Shown: piece after piece, positions 26,635-36,364 of the stretch
Numbering within the stretch: the stretch's first letter is position 1
Layout: each line of letters starts with the position of its first letter
Assembly (NCBI RefSeq): GCF_002806995.1
Contig: NZ_NIHE01000001.1
Coordinates: 682,001 to 746,000, forward strand
Direction of reading: 5' to 3'
Source: Confluentibacter lentus
GTDB lineage: Bacteria > Bacteroidota > Bacteroidia > Flavobacteriales > Flavobacteriaceae
DNA length: 64,000 nt
Program-made: the position numbers and the translations under genes
Notes under the pieces: generated by a model
What the model was told of the DNA's origin: nothing
The model's input: only the letters and a program-made list of their open reading frames with translations
Database searches by the model: none

Positions 26635-26637
26635 ATT

Positions 26638-27177
26638 TTGATTGCAGAACTCGATAAATATTACATAGATTCCATTCAAGTAAAAGATGCTTGGAAATTA
26701 TGTGATTTTATTGTTTCTAATGAAGACAAATTAAAACACTATTTCCCTAAGACAGTTGCGCAAAATCAAACACCCACTTTATCCCAAGATTTCTGTGTTG
26801 CAAAAGTTAAACAATTTCAAAGCAAAGAAGAATTTCTCTTTCTTATAAAAGAAAAAGAAACGCATTCTTTAATTGGATTGGTATATATTAAAAAACTAGA
26901 TTGGGTTAAAAAACAAGGAGAATTTGCGTATTGTATCGATTATTCTTTTGCAGGACAAAAAATAATAAGCAATTCCGTTAGGTTACTTTCAGAATATGCT
27001 TTTAATCATTTAAATTTAAAGACGCTGCAAATTATAGTATTTGAAGAAAATATTGCAAGTATAAAAGTAGCCTCCAATAATAATTTTGTTTGGAAGAGAA
27101 CGCTTAAAAATGAATTTACTCCTGAAAATAAACCGTCTTTAGATATGGAGTTATTTGAACTTTACAACGAAAGCTAA
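26638..27177 (+). CDS. GNAT-family N-acetyltransferase (RimJ/RimL-like)
   Basis: A 179-residue protein read from a TTG start 3 bp after hemE, the only start that keeps the usual RimJ-like N-terminus (IAELDKYYIDSIQVKDAWKL). The acetyl-CoA site is in the region EFAYCIDYSFAGQKIISNSV, with the typical AFNHLNLKTLQIIVFEEN and SIKVASNNNF downstream. It transfers an acetyl group to an amine or protein N-terminus; the target is unknown. It is sandwiched between heme and nhaA genes on the same strand. Confidence 0.85.
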   Translation: MIAELDKYYIDSIQVKDAWKLCDFIVSNEDKLKHYFPKTVAQNQTPTLSQDFCVAKVKQFQSKEEFLFLIKEKETHSLIGLVYIKKLDWVKKQGEFAYCIDYSFAGQKIISNSVRLLSEYAFNHLNLKTLQIIVFEENIASIKVASNNNFVWKRTLKNEFTPENKPSLDMELFELYNES

Positions 27178-27182
27178 AAACT

Positions 27183-28484
27183 ATGATATCCGAAAAAATC
27201 TTATCGCCTTTTCAAAAATTTGTCAAGATAGAAAGCTTTAGTGGTATCTTATTAATGGTGGCAACTATTGTTGCTTTAATCTGGGCAAATTCTCCATTTT
27301 CTGAAAGTTATCAATCACTTTGGCAATATAAAATAGGTTTTAAAACACAAGATTTTGAGTTATTCAAACCATTAATTTTATGGGTGAACGACGGACTCAT
27401 GGCTATTTTCTTTTTTTTAATCGGATTGGAAATTAAAAGGGAGTTTTTAATAGGCGAATTAAATTCGATTAAAAAAGTAGCATTTCCATTATTTGGTGCA
27501 CTAGGCGGCATGTTAATTCCTGTGGGCATTTTTGTGTTTCTAAATCAAAATCCCGAAACATTTAAAGGTTGGGGCATCCCAATGGCTACAGATATTGCTT
27601 TTTCATTGGCCGTATTAAAACTTCTTGGTAATAAAGTACCTTTAAGTTTAAAAGTGTTTTTGACGGCTTTTGCCATTGTAGATGATCTTGGAGCTGTTTT
27701 GGTTATTGCGTTATTTTATAGCGGCAGTATTAAATTTGGACTATTAATAACTGCAATTATATTATTGGCTATTTTATATATTTTATCTTTTAGGGGATAT
27801 TACTCAAAATTTTTAATGGTTCTATTGGGAATTATTATTTGGACATTATTTTTAAAAGCTGGTATACATCCTACGCTTGCTGGTGTTTTATTGGCCTTTT
27901 CAGTACCCATTAGCCAGAAGATTAAAACACCTGAATTTGTAGATAATTTGGTAACCATTACCAATAATATTAAGATGGCTTCTATTTTGAAAAAACCCAT
28001 TCTTTCAGTAGAACAAATTAATGAAATTGATAATTTGGAAGATTGGTCAACCAAATACCAATCGCCCCTTCAACATTTAGAACATAATCTTCACGATTGG
28101 GTGGCTTATTTCATCATACCTATTTTTGCATTGGCAAATGCTGGTGTTATTATTAATAGAGATATCCATTTAGATACTACTTTAGTTATAAACATTATGG
28201 CTTGTTTAATTATTGGTAAAAGCATAGGTATTTCAAGCATTATATACTTGGCAAAAAAAATAAAACTTATAGAAGTTCCTATAGACATTAGCTCAAGACA
28301 AATTATAGGTGTTTCCTTTTTGGCTGGTATTGGATTTACCATGTCTATTTTTATTGCTAGTTTGGCTTTTATAGATGACCCTATTTATTTGGATTCAGCT
28401 AAAATTGGCATTCTTATAGGTTCATTAATTTCGGCTATTATTGGTTATATTATTTTGAGTGCCAAAACAACTAAATCAATTTAA
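27183..28484 (+). CDS. nhaA: Na+/H+ antiporter NhaA
   Basis: A 433-residue protein with about twelve transmembrane helices. The NhaA signatures are FFFLIGLEIKREFLIGEL, MATDIAFSLAVL with the first conserved Asp and AIVDDLGAVLVIALFYS with the paired Asp residues that bind Na+ and H+. It exchanges Na+ for protons, controlling pH and sodium, as expected in a marine bacterium. Its TAA stop overlaps the hemF ATG (TAATG at 28482), so the two are translationally coupled. Confidence 0.96.
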   Translation: MISEKILSPFQKFVKIESFSGILLMVATIVALIWANSPFSESYQSLWQYKIGFKTQDFELFKPLILWVNDGLMAIFFFLIGLEIKREFLIGELNSIKKVAFPLFGALGGMLIPVGIFVFLNQNPETFKGWGIPMATDIAFSLAVLKLLGNKVPLSLKVFLTAFAIVDDLGAVLVIALFYSGSIKFGLLITAIILLAILYILSFRGYYSKFLMVLLGIIIWTLFLKAGIHPTLAGVLLAFSVPISQKIKTPEFVDNLVTITNNIKMASILKKPILSVEQINEIDNLEDWSTKYQSPLQHLEHNLHDWVAYFIIPIFALANAGVIINRDIHLDTTLVINIMACLIIGKSIGISSIIYLAKKIKLIEVPIDISSRQIIGVSFLAGIGFTMSIFIASLAFIDDPIYLDSAKIGILIGSLISAIIGYIILSAKTTKSI

Positions 28485-29392
28485 TGAAAGATACTTTCTT
28501 CAAATACATTCATTCGCTTCAAGACACCATCACATCCGCATTAGAGAAAGTAGATGGCAAGGCAACCTTTAAAGAAGATATTTGGGAACGTCCTGAAGGC
28601 GGCGGCGGACGCACACGGGTAATTGAAAATGGGAACGTATTTGAAAAAGGTGGTGTTAATATTTCGGGCGTCCATGGAAAACTTCCAAAATCGATGCAAG
28701 CATATTTTAATGTTGGAAATGTCGATTTTTTTGCCTGCGGATTAAGCTTAGTGATTCATCCCAAAAACCCCATGGTACCAACAGTTCATGCTAATTGGCG
28801 CTATTTCGAAATGTATGATGAAAACGGAAATATCGTAGATTCTTGGTTTGGTGGTGGCCAAGATTTAACGCCTTATTATTTGTTTGAAGACGATGCAAGA
28901 CATTTTCATCAAACATGTAAAACAGCCTGCGACCGACATAATCAATATTTTTACAACGATTATAAAAAACGTTGCGATGAATACTTTTACAACGCGCATC
29001 GTGAAGAAGCCAGAGGCATTGGCGGTTTGTTTTTTGATTATTGCAAAGCTACCGAAACCATGAGTTTGAAAAATTGGTATGATTTTGTTACAGATGTTGG
29101 TAATAGCTTTGTTGAGGCTTATATACCTATTGTTGAAAAACGAAAAGATTTGCCTTATACAGATGCTCAAAGAACTTGGCAAGAAATTCGTCGTGGGCGT
29201 TATGTGGAATTCAATTTGGTACATGATAAAGGCACTTTATTCGGACTAAAGACCAATGGACGTATAGAAAGTATTCTCATGAGTTTACCACCTCATGTAC
29301 AATGGGTTTACGACCATCATCCTGAAAAAGGAAGTGAGGAAGAAAAGTTGTTGGATATTTTAAAAAATCCTGTAGAATGGATAAAAAAATAA
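28484..29392 (+). CDS. hemF: Oxygen-dependent coproporphyrinogen III oxidase
   Basis: A 302-residue protein with the HemF signatures EDIWERPEGGGGRTRVIENG, MVPTVHANWRYFEMYDENG and WFGGGQDLTPYYLFEDD, followed by RRGRYVEFNLVHDKGTLFGL. It converts coproporphyrinogen III to protoporphyrinogen IX using O2, so the organism makes heme aerobically; no oxygen-independent HemN is in the window. The next gene's proposed start lies within its last codons (16-bp overlap). Confidence 0.96.
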   Translation: MKDTFFKYIHSLQDTITSALEKVDGKATFKEDIWERPEGGGGRTRVIENGNVFEKGGVNISGVHGKLPKSMQAYFNVGNVDFFACGLSLVIHPKNPMVPTVHANWRYFEMYDENGNIVDSWFGGGQDLTPYYLFEDDARHFHQTCKTACDRHNQYFYNDYKKRCDEYFYNAHREEARGIGGLFFDYCKATETMSLKNWYDFVTDVGNSFVEAYIPIVEKRKDLPYTDAQRTWQEIRRGRYVEFNLVHDKGTLFGLKTNGRIESILMSLPPHVQWVYDHHPEKGSEEEKLLDILKNPVEWIKK

Positions 29393-30150
29393 TTGGCTTT
29401 TCTGGAAAATATACTACTTATAAAGATGGTGACACTGCTTATGATTTAATAATAAATCGTGAAAAAATATATATAGAAGTTTTAAAAGAATTAGAATCAA
29501 GAATAGGTAAAAGAACTCCTTATGATTTAGTTAGAAAAGCTGCTATGTTAAGATTTCTTTTAATTGATGGATCGAAATATTATAATATTATCAACAAAGA
29601 ATATAAAATTAAAATAAATTTTGATTTAAGTGAATCAAAATTTACTGGAGGAAAGTTTTCATTTACTTCTGATTCAACTTTGTCTTATTGTATTTTTAAT
29701 TATTCCTTTGAAAATCATAAAGGAAAAACTTTAATTGAAAATTTTTTAAAATTGCCAGTTTTAGAAATAAATGATTCTGATTTGAAATATTTCTTAAAAA
29801 GCAAACATATTTCAGAAAAGTATTCTATAAAAAGTATAATTGAATTAATTGCTAATGCTCATGGCGGAGTTCATGTTGAAAATTGGAAGGATTTTGACCT
29901 GAAAAGGATTTTTTTTAGCGAGACTAGTCCTTTAAATATTAATCCAAATAGCATAATGAATGATATTATTGATAATATATCGATTATATTACTTAAAATT
30001 TTAGAACCTTTGACTAATACTGTAAAAAATAGATTAGAAACACTTTCAGGAACAAGTCAAGTTCTAATATTTAAATTAAATCCAACATTTGCTGAAGAAA
30101 AACAAAAAAGTAATAATTGGATAAAAAGAATATTCAATTACAAAAATTAA
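29377..30150 (+). CDS. AT-rich hypothetical protein inserted between hemF and hemB
   Basis: A 257-residue protein of unknown function, start ATG overlapping the hemF end by 16 bp. It is visibly richer in AT and in Ile, Asn and Lys than its neighbours. No signal peptide or membrane segment. Two blocks stand out, AAMLRFLLIDGSKYYNIINK (about residues 56-75) and IELIANAHGGVHVENWKDFD (about 160-179); from memory similar 'LLLDG' and 'ANxxGGxHV' pairs occur in a family of uncharacterised bacterial proteins, often in accessory regions, but I cannot place it firmly. Base composition and its position in an otherwise conserved gene run suggest recent transfer. Confidence 0.7.
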   Translation: MDKKIIGFSGKYTTYKDGDTAYDLIINREKIYIEVLKELESRIGKRTPYDLVRKAAMLRFLLIDGSKYYNIINKEYKIKINFDLSESKFTGGKFSFTSDSTLSYCIFNYSFENHKGKTLIENFLKLPVLEINDSDLKYFLKSKHISEKYSIKSIIELIANAHGGVHVENWKDFDLKRIFFSETSPLNINPNSIMNDIIDNISIILLKILEPLTNTVKNRLETLSGTSQVLIFKLNPTFAEEKQKSNNWIKRIFNYKN

Positions 30151-30155
30151 TCAAT

Positions 30156-31145
30156 ATGTACCCTTTAAGAAGAAACCGACGACTTAGAACCAACGAAGCC
30201 ATTCGCTCCTTAGTTCGTGAAACCATAATCTCTCCAAACGACTTTTTAGTACCACTTTTTATAGTTGAAGGCAAAGGCATTAAAGAGGAAATCGCCTCTA
30301 TGCCCAATTACTTCCGATTTAGTTTGGATTTGCTGGAAAAGGAAGTAAAGGAACTTTGGAAACTAGGCTTAAAATCGGTATTATTATTTGTAAAAGTCCC
30401 TGATAACTTAAAAGACAATAAAGGCACAGAAGCTTTAAATCCCAACGGATTGATGCAACGCGCCATTAAAACCGTGAAAAATGTGTGTCCAGATATGTTG
30501 GTTATGACCGACGTGGCTTTAGACCCCTATTCGTCTTATGGACACGACGGGATTATTGAAAATGGGATTATTGTGAATGACCTAACTGTGGATGTATTGG
30601 CTGAAATGAGTATTTCCCATGCCATTGCTGGTGCTGATTTTGTAGCACCTAGCGATATGATGGACGGCAGAATAGCCATCATCCGAGAAGCCTTGGAAGA
30701 TTCAGGTTTTACAGATACAGGTATTATGAGTTATTCGGCAAAATACGCTTCTGCTTTTTATGGCCCTTTTCGTGACGCTTTGGATTCGGCCCCCGTTGAT
30801 ATGGTTAACATCCCAAAAGATAAAAAAACCTATCAAATGGATTATGCCAATCGGTTTGAAGCCATTCGAGAAACCGAAATGGACATTGAGGAAGGTGCCG
30901 ATATCGTCATGGTAAAACCAGGTTTGTGTTATTTAGATATTGTTCGTGATATTAAAAATGTTGTTGATGTGCCTGTGGCGGTTTATCAAGTTTCTGGTGA
31001 GTATGCCATGTTAAAAGCGGCAGCCGAAAAAGGTTGGATAGACCACGATGCCGTTATGCTAGAACAAATAACGGCCATAAAACGTGCGGGTGCCGATATT
31101 GTAGCTAGTTATTTTGCTAAGGATATTGTAAAATTAATTTCATAG
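30156..31145 (+). CDS. hemB: Delta-aminolevulinic acid dehydratase (porphobilinogen synthase)
   Basis: A 329-residue protein from ATG 30156 (MYPLRRNRRLRTNEAIRSLV); an in-frame ATG 39 bases earlier lies inside the previous gene and is not needed. The two Schiff-base lysines are in SYSAKYASAFYGPFRDA (about residue 195) and MVKPGLCYLDI (about 252). The metal loop DVALDPYSSYGHDG (about 118-131) has Asp, not the cysteines of zinc-type enzymes, so it should be the Mg/K-dependent type. It makes porphobilinogen from two ALA molecules. Confidence 0.95.
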   Translation: MYPLRRNRRLRTNEAIRSLVRETIISPNDFLVPLFIVEGKGIKEEIASMPNYFRFSLDLLEKEVKELWKLGLKSVLLFVKVPDNLKDNKGTEALNPNGLMQRAIKTVKNVCPDMLVMTDVALDPYSSYGHDGIIENGIIVNDLTVDVLAEMSISHAIAGADFVAPSDMMDGRIAIIREALEDSGFTDTGIMSYSAKYASAFYGPFRDALDSAPVDMVNIPKDKKTYQMDYANRFEAIRETEMDIEEGADIVMVKPGLCYLDIVRDIKNVVDVPVAVYQVSGEYAMLKAAAEKGWIDHDAVMLEQITAIKRAGADIVASYFAKDIVKLIS

Positions 31146-31169
31146 CTTTAACTAAAATTTTAAACACTT

Positions 31170-32288
31170 ATGGGACTACTTATAGTCTATGCATTAATCG
31201 CTATCGTTTTCTCTTTTTGGTGCTCCATTATTGAAGCTGTATTTCTAAGCTTAACACCTACTTATTTAAATATCAATAAAAAAGAAGGTAAGTCGTTTGC
31301 TACAGTTCTAGCAAATTATAAAAAAGATGTGGATAGACCACTCATTGCCATCTTAACTTTTAATACCATAGCGCATACCGTAGGCGCGATTTTAGTGGGG
31401 GTACAAGCCAAAACGACATATGCCGAAATTTATGGTAGCGAACAAACACAATTTCTTGGGTTCCCATTTACCGAAGATGTTATGGTTGGGGTAGTTTCCA
31501 CTATAATGACCATCTTAATTTTAGTGGCTTCAGAAATAATACCTAAAACCATAGGCGCAACCTATTGGAGACAATTAGGAAACTTCACGGCTGTGAGTTT
31601 AAATTTATTGATTTTCCCATTAAAATGGACAGGAATACTATGGACACTACAATTAACTACCAAACTTATTGGTGGCAAAGGGCATCATAGTGTTATGAGT
31701 CGTGACGGATTTTATGCCATGACGCAAATTGCTGAAGAAGAAGGTCTTTTTGAAGCCTCTGAAAGTACCGTGATTAAAAACTTATTGACCTTTAAAAATA
31801 TTCAGGCAAAAGATGTTATGACACCGCGTACCGTTATGAAAACAGTAAGTGAAGATATGACCGTTGAAGCATTTTTTAGAGAAAACCAACACATTCGTTT
31901 TTCCCGTATCCCCGTATTTCAGGATGAAATCGATAACATAACAGGATTGGTATTAAAAGATGATATTTTCAGGGAAATGGCGAATGATAACAACAATAAA
32001 AAATTGGTTGATATCAAAAGAAATATCATCATTGTCAATCGTTCTCTGGCAATTCCAAAATTGCTAGACCAATTAGTAAACAGTAAAAACCATATGGCAT
32101 TGGTCGTTGATGAATATGGTTCTGTAAATGGTATTGTTACCATGGAAGATGTGATTGAAACGTTACTCGGTTTTGAAATTATGGACGAGAGTGACAACAT
32201 AGCCGACTTACAACATGTAGCAAGAAAAAGTTGGGAAGCCCGTGCAAAACGACTCGGAATTATAGAAGACAAAGACATTATTAACTAA
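31170..32288 (+). CDS. CNNM/CorC-type hemolysin-family transporter
   Basis: A 372-residue membrane protein. The N-terminal DUF21/CNNM domain (about 1-175) has four helices with SFWCSIIEAVFLSLTPTYLN and ASEIIPKTIGATYWRQLG. It is followed by a paired CBS domain with KDVMTPRTVMKTVSEDMTVE and MALVVDEYGSVNGIVTMEDV. The family includes Mg2+/Co2+ efflux and Na+/Mg2+ exchange proteins; the C-terminal CorC_HlyC domain seems to be absent or very short. It starts a run of genes with minimal or overlapping boundaries up to 36364. Confidence 0.9.
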   Translation: MGLLIVYALIAIVFSFWCSIIEAVFLSLTPTYLNINKKEGKSFATVLANYKKDVDRPLIAILTFNTIAHTVGAILVGVQAKTTYAEIYGSEQTQFLGFPFTEDVMVGVVSTIMTILILVASEIIPKTIGATYWRQLGNFTAVSLNLLIFPLKWTGILWTLQLTTKLIGGKGHHSVMSRDGFYAMTQIAEEEGLFEASESTVIKNLLTFKNIQAKDVMTPRTVMKTVSEDMTVEAFFRENQHIRFSRIPVFQDEIDNITGLVLKDDIFREMANDNNNKKLVDIKRNIIIVNRSLAIPKLLDQLVNSKNHMALVVDEYGSVNGIVTMEDVIETLLGFEIMDESDNIADLQHVARKSWEARAKRLGIIEDKDIIN

Positions 32289-32761
32289 TGGAAGAATGCA
32301 TCATCAAATCGCCTTTAGGTTATACTAAAATTACAGGTGATATTAATGGTATTTCATCTGTGATAGTTTTAGATTCCGAAGAGACTATCACGGATATTAT
32401 TCCTGTATTTCTTGAAGATTGTGCCTTTCAGTTACAAGAATACTTTCAAGGGATTCGCAAAAATTTCGACCTTAAATTAAATCCAGAGGGCACCAATTTT
32501 CAAAAACAAGTTTGGAAACTACTAGAACAAATTCCTTATGGAAAAACAGTTTCTTATCTAGTTTTATCAAAACAATTGGGAGATGTAAAAGCGATTCGGG
32601 CTGTTGCCAATGCCAATGCTAAAAACCCATTATGGATTATTGTTCCTTGCCACCGCGTGATTGGTTCAGATGGTAGTTTAACTGGGTATGCTGGCGGACT
32701 TCACCGCAAGGAATGGTTATTAAATCATGAAAATCCTTTTAAGCAACAATCTTTGTTTTAA
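32288..32761 (+). CDS. Methylated-DNA-[protein]-cysteine S-methyltransferase
   Basis: A 157-residue protein. The acceptor motif IVPCHRVIGSDG has its Cys at about residue 121, and GYAGGLHRKEWLLNHE is the conserved C-terminal block. FQKQVWKLLEQIPYGKTVSY is the helix-turn-helix DNA-binding part with the Arg finger region in AIRAVANANAKNP. It removes alkyl groups from O6-alkylguanine in a suicide reaction. The ATG overlaps the stop of the preceding gene by one base. Confidence 0.95.
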   Translation: MEECIIKSPLGYTKITGDINGISSVIVLDSEETITDIIPVFLEDCAFQLQEYFQGIRKNFDLKLNPEGTNFQKQVWKLLEQIPYGKTVSYLVLSKQLGDVKAIRAVANANAKNPLWIIVPCHRVIGSDGSLTGYAGGLHRKEWLLNHENPFKQQSLF

Positions 32762-32829
32762 GGTTCATTTTTTAAAATATCATGAAGTTCAGCATAAATT
32801 TGTATATTTATTTCTACTAAATAGACTAC

Positions 32830-33978
32830 ATGAATTTCTTAAAAAAAACCCTCAAATGGTTACTTATTAGTATTGTAATTATTGTCGCTTTACTCTATAT
32901 TTCTGGTTATGGTTACATTATAAGAGGCGCTCGTATCGTATATTTTACTGGGCATACCACTGCTTTTATTGATGACTACCCCTATTTTGAAAACGATACA
33001 ATAAAGAAAGGAAACAATCCAAATCCGTGGCCAATTCACAAAAATTACAATTCTGTAAAAGAGACAGAAAAATTGTCTAAAGTCAATAAAGATTGGGGAA
33101 CGGTGGCTTATGTGATTATTAAAAACGATAGTGTTTGGTTCGAGAATTATTATGATGGTTTTAATGAAACGTCGAAAACCAATTCATTTTCCATGGCAAA
33201 AAGCATTACCACATCTCTCTTAGGGAAAGCCATTATGGAAGGACACATAAAAAGTTTAGAGCAACCCATTAGCGATTTTTATCCAGAATATAAAAACACA
33301 AAAACTACTGTGGGCGATTTGGCTTCTATGGCTTCGGGATTGGATTGGGTAGAAAACTATACAGGGCCATTTTCAGTAACCGCTAGAGCCAATTATGCCG
33401 CTGATTTAGAAAAAACCATCTTAAACCAAAAAATTGTAAAAACCCCAGGTAAATCATTTGAATATTTAAGTGGAAACACTCAATTATTGGGCATGATTAT
33501 TCAAAAAGCCACAGGAAAAACGTTATCAAATTATCTTTCCGAAAGTTTTTGGAAACCTCTAGGCGCTACCGAAAATGCCCTTTGGGAATTGGATGATGAT
33601 GAAAACCGTTTAGCAAAAGCCTTTTGCTGTATTTCCAGCAATGCCAAGGATTTTGCGCGTTTTGGCAAATTATATAAAGATTATGGCAAATGGAATGGCA
33701 AACAATTATTGGACTCAGCGTTTGTTGTAAAATCGGTTACTCCGCGCTTTAAGGAAAGTCCGCAATATGGTTACGGTTGGTGGATGAAAGATGTAGGTGA
33801 CAAACACTTTTTTATGATGCGAGGACATCTTGGGCAATACGTTATTGTAGAACCAAATGATAATGTCATTATTGTGCGTTTAGGCCATAGAAAATCCCCT
33901 GATTCGGGTGTGGGTCAATTTTCCGATGATATTACGGTTTATATAGAAGAAGCCTATAAAATGATGAAGCATGATTAA
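32830..33978 (+). CDS. Membrane-anchored beta-lactamase-family serine hydrolase
   Basis: A 382-residue protein with one N-terminal transmembrane segment (LKWLLISIVIIVALLYISGY), so the body is periplasmic. SMAKSITTSLLGKA has the SxxK motif of class C beta-lactamases and DD-peptidases (Ser about residue 119), followed by YLSGNTQLLG corresponding to the YxN motif and MRGHLGQYV to the HxG/KTG position. Such proteins range from esterases to D-aminopeptidases; the specific substrate is unknown. It overlaps the following exonuclease gene by 8 bp. Confidence 0.88.
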   Translation: MNFLKKTLKWLLISIVIIVALLYISGYGYIIRGARIVYFTGHTTAFIDDYPYFENDTIKKGNNPNPWPIHKNYNSVKETEKLSKVNKDWGTVAYVIIKNDSVWFENYYDGFNETSKTNSFSMAKSITTSLLGKAIMEGHIKSLEQPISDFYPEYKNTKTTVGDLASMASGLDWVENYTGPFSVTARANYAADLEKTILNQKIVKTPGKSFEYLSGNTQLLGMIIQKATGKTLSNYLSESFWKPLGATENALWELDDDENRLAKAFCCISSNAKDFARFGKLYKDYGKWNGKQLLDSAFVVKSVTPRFKESPQYGYGWWMKDVGDKHFFMMRGHLGQYVIVEPNDNVIIVRLGHRKSPDSGVGQFSDDITVYIEEAYKMMKHD

Positions 33979-34684
33979 CAAACTCAACCTCGAAAATATC
34001 CTGTTTCTGGATATTGAAACCGTTCCGGAAGTGCAACATTTCTCTGAATTAGATGAAACTAAACAACATCTGTGGGACCATAAATCACAATACCAAAGAA
34101 AGGAAGATGAAAGCGCAGAAGACTTTTATGAACGTGCTGGTATTTGGGCAGAATTCGGTAAAATAGTTTGTATTTCGGTTGGGTATTTTAAACTTCAAGG
34201 TGATTTACGAAAATTTAGAGTCACTTCTTTTTTCGGAGATGAAATAAAGATTTTAAAAGATTTTAAAAACTTGTTAATAACACATTTTAGCGAAACAAAA
34301 CATATACTTTGTGCGCATAATGGGAAGGAATTTGATTTCCCCTATATTGCCCGTCGCATGATAATCCACAATATAGAATTGCCGCTTAAACTCAATCTTT
34401 TTGGTAAAAAACCATGGGAAGTACCTCATTTGGATACTTTGGAATTATGGAAGTTTGGCGATTATAAAAATTACACGTCTTTAAAATTGTTAACACATAT
34501 TTTAGGCATTCCTTCACCTAAAGATGATATTGACGGCAGCGAAGTTTACAGAGTATTTTACAAAGAAAATGATATTGATAGGATTGTTCTGTATTGTGAA
34601 AAAGATACTGTGGCCGTCGCTCAAATATTTTTGCGACTTCGTGGTGATGCTATATTAACCGAAGATGATATTATTCATATTTAA
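33971..34684 (+). CDS. DEDDy-type 3'-5' exonuclease
   Basis: A 237-residue ribonuclease-H-like protein. The catalytic acidic residues are in LFLDIETVPEVQHF (DxE, residues about 14-16), in AHNGKEFDFPYIARRMI (the second Asp), and in YCEKDTVAVAQIFLRLR (Asp near the end, preceded by Tyr). This is the predicted 3'-5' exonuclease family related to the PolB proofreading domain that is common in Bacteroidota. A nucleic-acid processing or repair role is expected. It ends one base before the ABC gene. Confidence 0.9.
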   Translation: MINKLNLENILFLDIETVPEVQHFSELDETKQHLWDHKSQYQRKEDESAEDFYERAGIWAEFGKIVCISVGYFKLQGDLRKFRVTSFFGDEIKILKDFKNLLITHFSETKHILCAHNGKEFDFPYIARRMIIHNIELPLKLNLFGKKPWEVPHLDTLELWKFGDYKNYTSLKLLTHILGIPSPKDDIDGSEVYRVFYKENDIDRIVLYCEKDTVAVAQIFLRLRGDAILTEDDIIHI

Positions 34685-36364
34685 ATGGAGACAAAAACCA
34701 TATTAACTGTTGAAAATCTTTCCATTTCATTTGGTGAAAATGAAGTCATTCATGGTATTTCCTATCATTTAAACCAAAATGAAATTTTAGGTATTGTTGG
34801 TGAATCGGGTTCAGGAAAATCGGTTTCCTCCTTGGCTATCTTAGGCTTGCTTCCAAAGAAAATTTCAAAAATAAATTCGGGCAGTATTATTTACAATAAT
34901 CAAGATTTAACAACTTTATCTTCCAAAGCTTTTCAAAATATTCGAGGTAAAAAAATCGCTATGATTTTTCAAGAACCTATGAGTTCTTTAAATCCGTCCA
35001 TGACCTGCGGAAAACAGGTTCAGGAAATCTTATTACAACATGAAAGCCTCACAAAGTTACAAGCTAAACAAGAAACTATATCGCTTTTTGAACAGGTAAA
35101 ATTACCAGAGCCAAATCGGATATATGATGCTTATCCTCATGAAATTTCGGGCGGACAAAAACAACGTGTTATGATAGCCATGGCGATTGCTTGCAAACCA
35201 GATATTTTAATTGCAGACGAGCCAACCACCGCGCTCGATGTTACCGTTCAAAAAAACATTATCGAATTACTGAAAGAGCTCCAAGCTAAAACCAAAATGA
35301 GTATCATTTTTATTACGCATGATTTAGCGCTTATTTCTGAAATTGCCAATCGGGTTTTAGTTATGTATAAAGGGGAAATTGTTGAACAAGGAGCCGTTTC
35401 AGACATTTTCAATAATCCGCAAAATAATTACACAAAGGCTCTAATTAATTCCAGACCATCTTTGGATACGCGATTAAAAGTATTGCCAATTATTCAAGAT
35501 TACTTAAATAATTCGGTATCTAGAGCCATTATTTCTTCCGAAGAACGTCAACTGAATCATAAAACATTATATAGTAAACCACCCTTACTAGAAGTTATAA
35601 ATGTTGAAAAAGAATATGTTTCAAAATCGGGATGGTTCACAAAACCAACAACGTTTAAAGCCGTTGATAATGTAAGTTTTAAATTATATGAAGGTGAAAC
35701 ATTAGGTCTTGTGGGTGAATCTGGCTGTGGAAAATCGACCTTAGGTAATGCTATTCTTCAATTGGATAAAGCCACTGCTGGAAAAATTTTGTATAAAGGT
35801 ATTGATATAACAAAGCTTTCAAAAACTGATACTAGACATCTTAGGAAAGATATTCAAATCATTTTTCAAGACCCTTATTCGTCATTAAATCCAAGAATTC
35901 CTGTTGGAGAAGCGATTATGGAGCCTATGAAAGTGCATAAACTTTACAATTCTGATGCTGAAAGAAAGGAAAAAGTGATTGATATTTTAAATCGAGTGGG
36001 CTTATCTGAAGATTATTTTAACCGTTATCCCCATGAGTTTTCTGGTGGTCAACGACAACGTATTGGTATTGCCCGAACCATTGCGTTACAACCCAAATTA
36101 ATTGTTTGCGACGAATCTGTTTCGGCATTGGACATCTCCGTTCAGGCCCAAGTTTTAAATTTGCTGAATGAACTAAAAGCTACTTTTGGATTCACCTATA
36201 TTTTTATTTCACACGACTTAGCCGTTGTGAAATATATGTCCGATCAATTATTAGTTATGAGCCAAGGACATATTGAGGAATTAGATGATGCCGATATCAT
36301 TTACAATCATCCCAAAAAAGAATACACCAAAAAACTTATCCATGCTATTCCCAAAGGATTATAG
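34685..36364 (+). CDS. Double-ATPase ABC protein of the peptide/nickel type (DppD-DppF fusion)
   Basis: A 559-residue protein with two complete nucleotide-binding domains. The first has Walker A GESGSGKS (about residues 38-45), signature ISGGQKQRV and Walker [13 protein letters not shown]. The second has Walker A GESGCGKS (about 345), signature [12 protein letters not shown] and Walker [13 protein letters not shown]. Each ends with the Dpp/Opp C-terminal region. This is the YejF-like fusion that powers oligopeptide, dipeptide or microcin uptake. The permeases and the substrate-binding protein are not in the window, so they are encoded elsewhere. Confidence 0.93.
   Translation: METKTILTVENLSISFGENEVIHGISYHLNQNEILGIVGESGSGKSVSSLAILGLLPKKISKINSGSIIYNNQDLTTLSSKAFQNIRGKKIAMIFQEPMSSLNPSMTCGKQVQEILLQHESLTKLQAKQETISLFEQVKLPEPNRIYDAYPHEISGGQKQRVMIAMAIACKPDILIADEPTTALDVTVQKNIIELLKELQAKTKMSIIFITHDLALISEIANRVLVMYKGEIVEQGAVSDIFNNPQNNYTKALINSRPSLDTRLKVLPIIQDYLNNSVSRAIISSEERQLNHKTLYSKPPLLEVINVEKEYVSKSGWFTKPTTFKAVDNVSFKLYEGETLGLVGESGCGKSTLGNAILQLDKATAGKILYKGIDITKLSKTDTRHLRKDIQIIFQDPYSSLNPRIPVGEAIMEPMKVHKLYNSDAERKEKVIDILNRVGLSEDYFNRYPHEFSGGQRQRIGIARTIALQPKLIVCDESVSALDISVQAQVLNLLNELKATFGFTYIFISHDLAVVKYMSDQLLVMSQGHIEELDDADIIYNHPKKEYTKKLIHAIPKGL

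Noticed and set aside
30117-30155. Earlier in-frame ATG for hemB
   Set aside because: It lies in the preceding gene and would add 13 residues (MDKKNIQLQKLIN) absent from the family; the ATG at 30156 gives the normal N-terminus.
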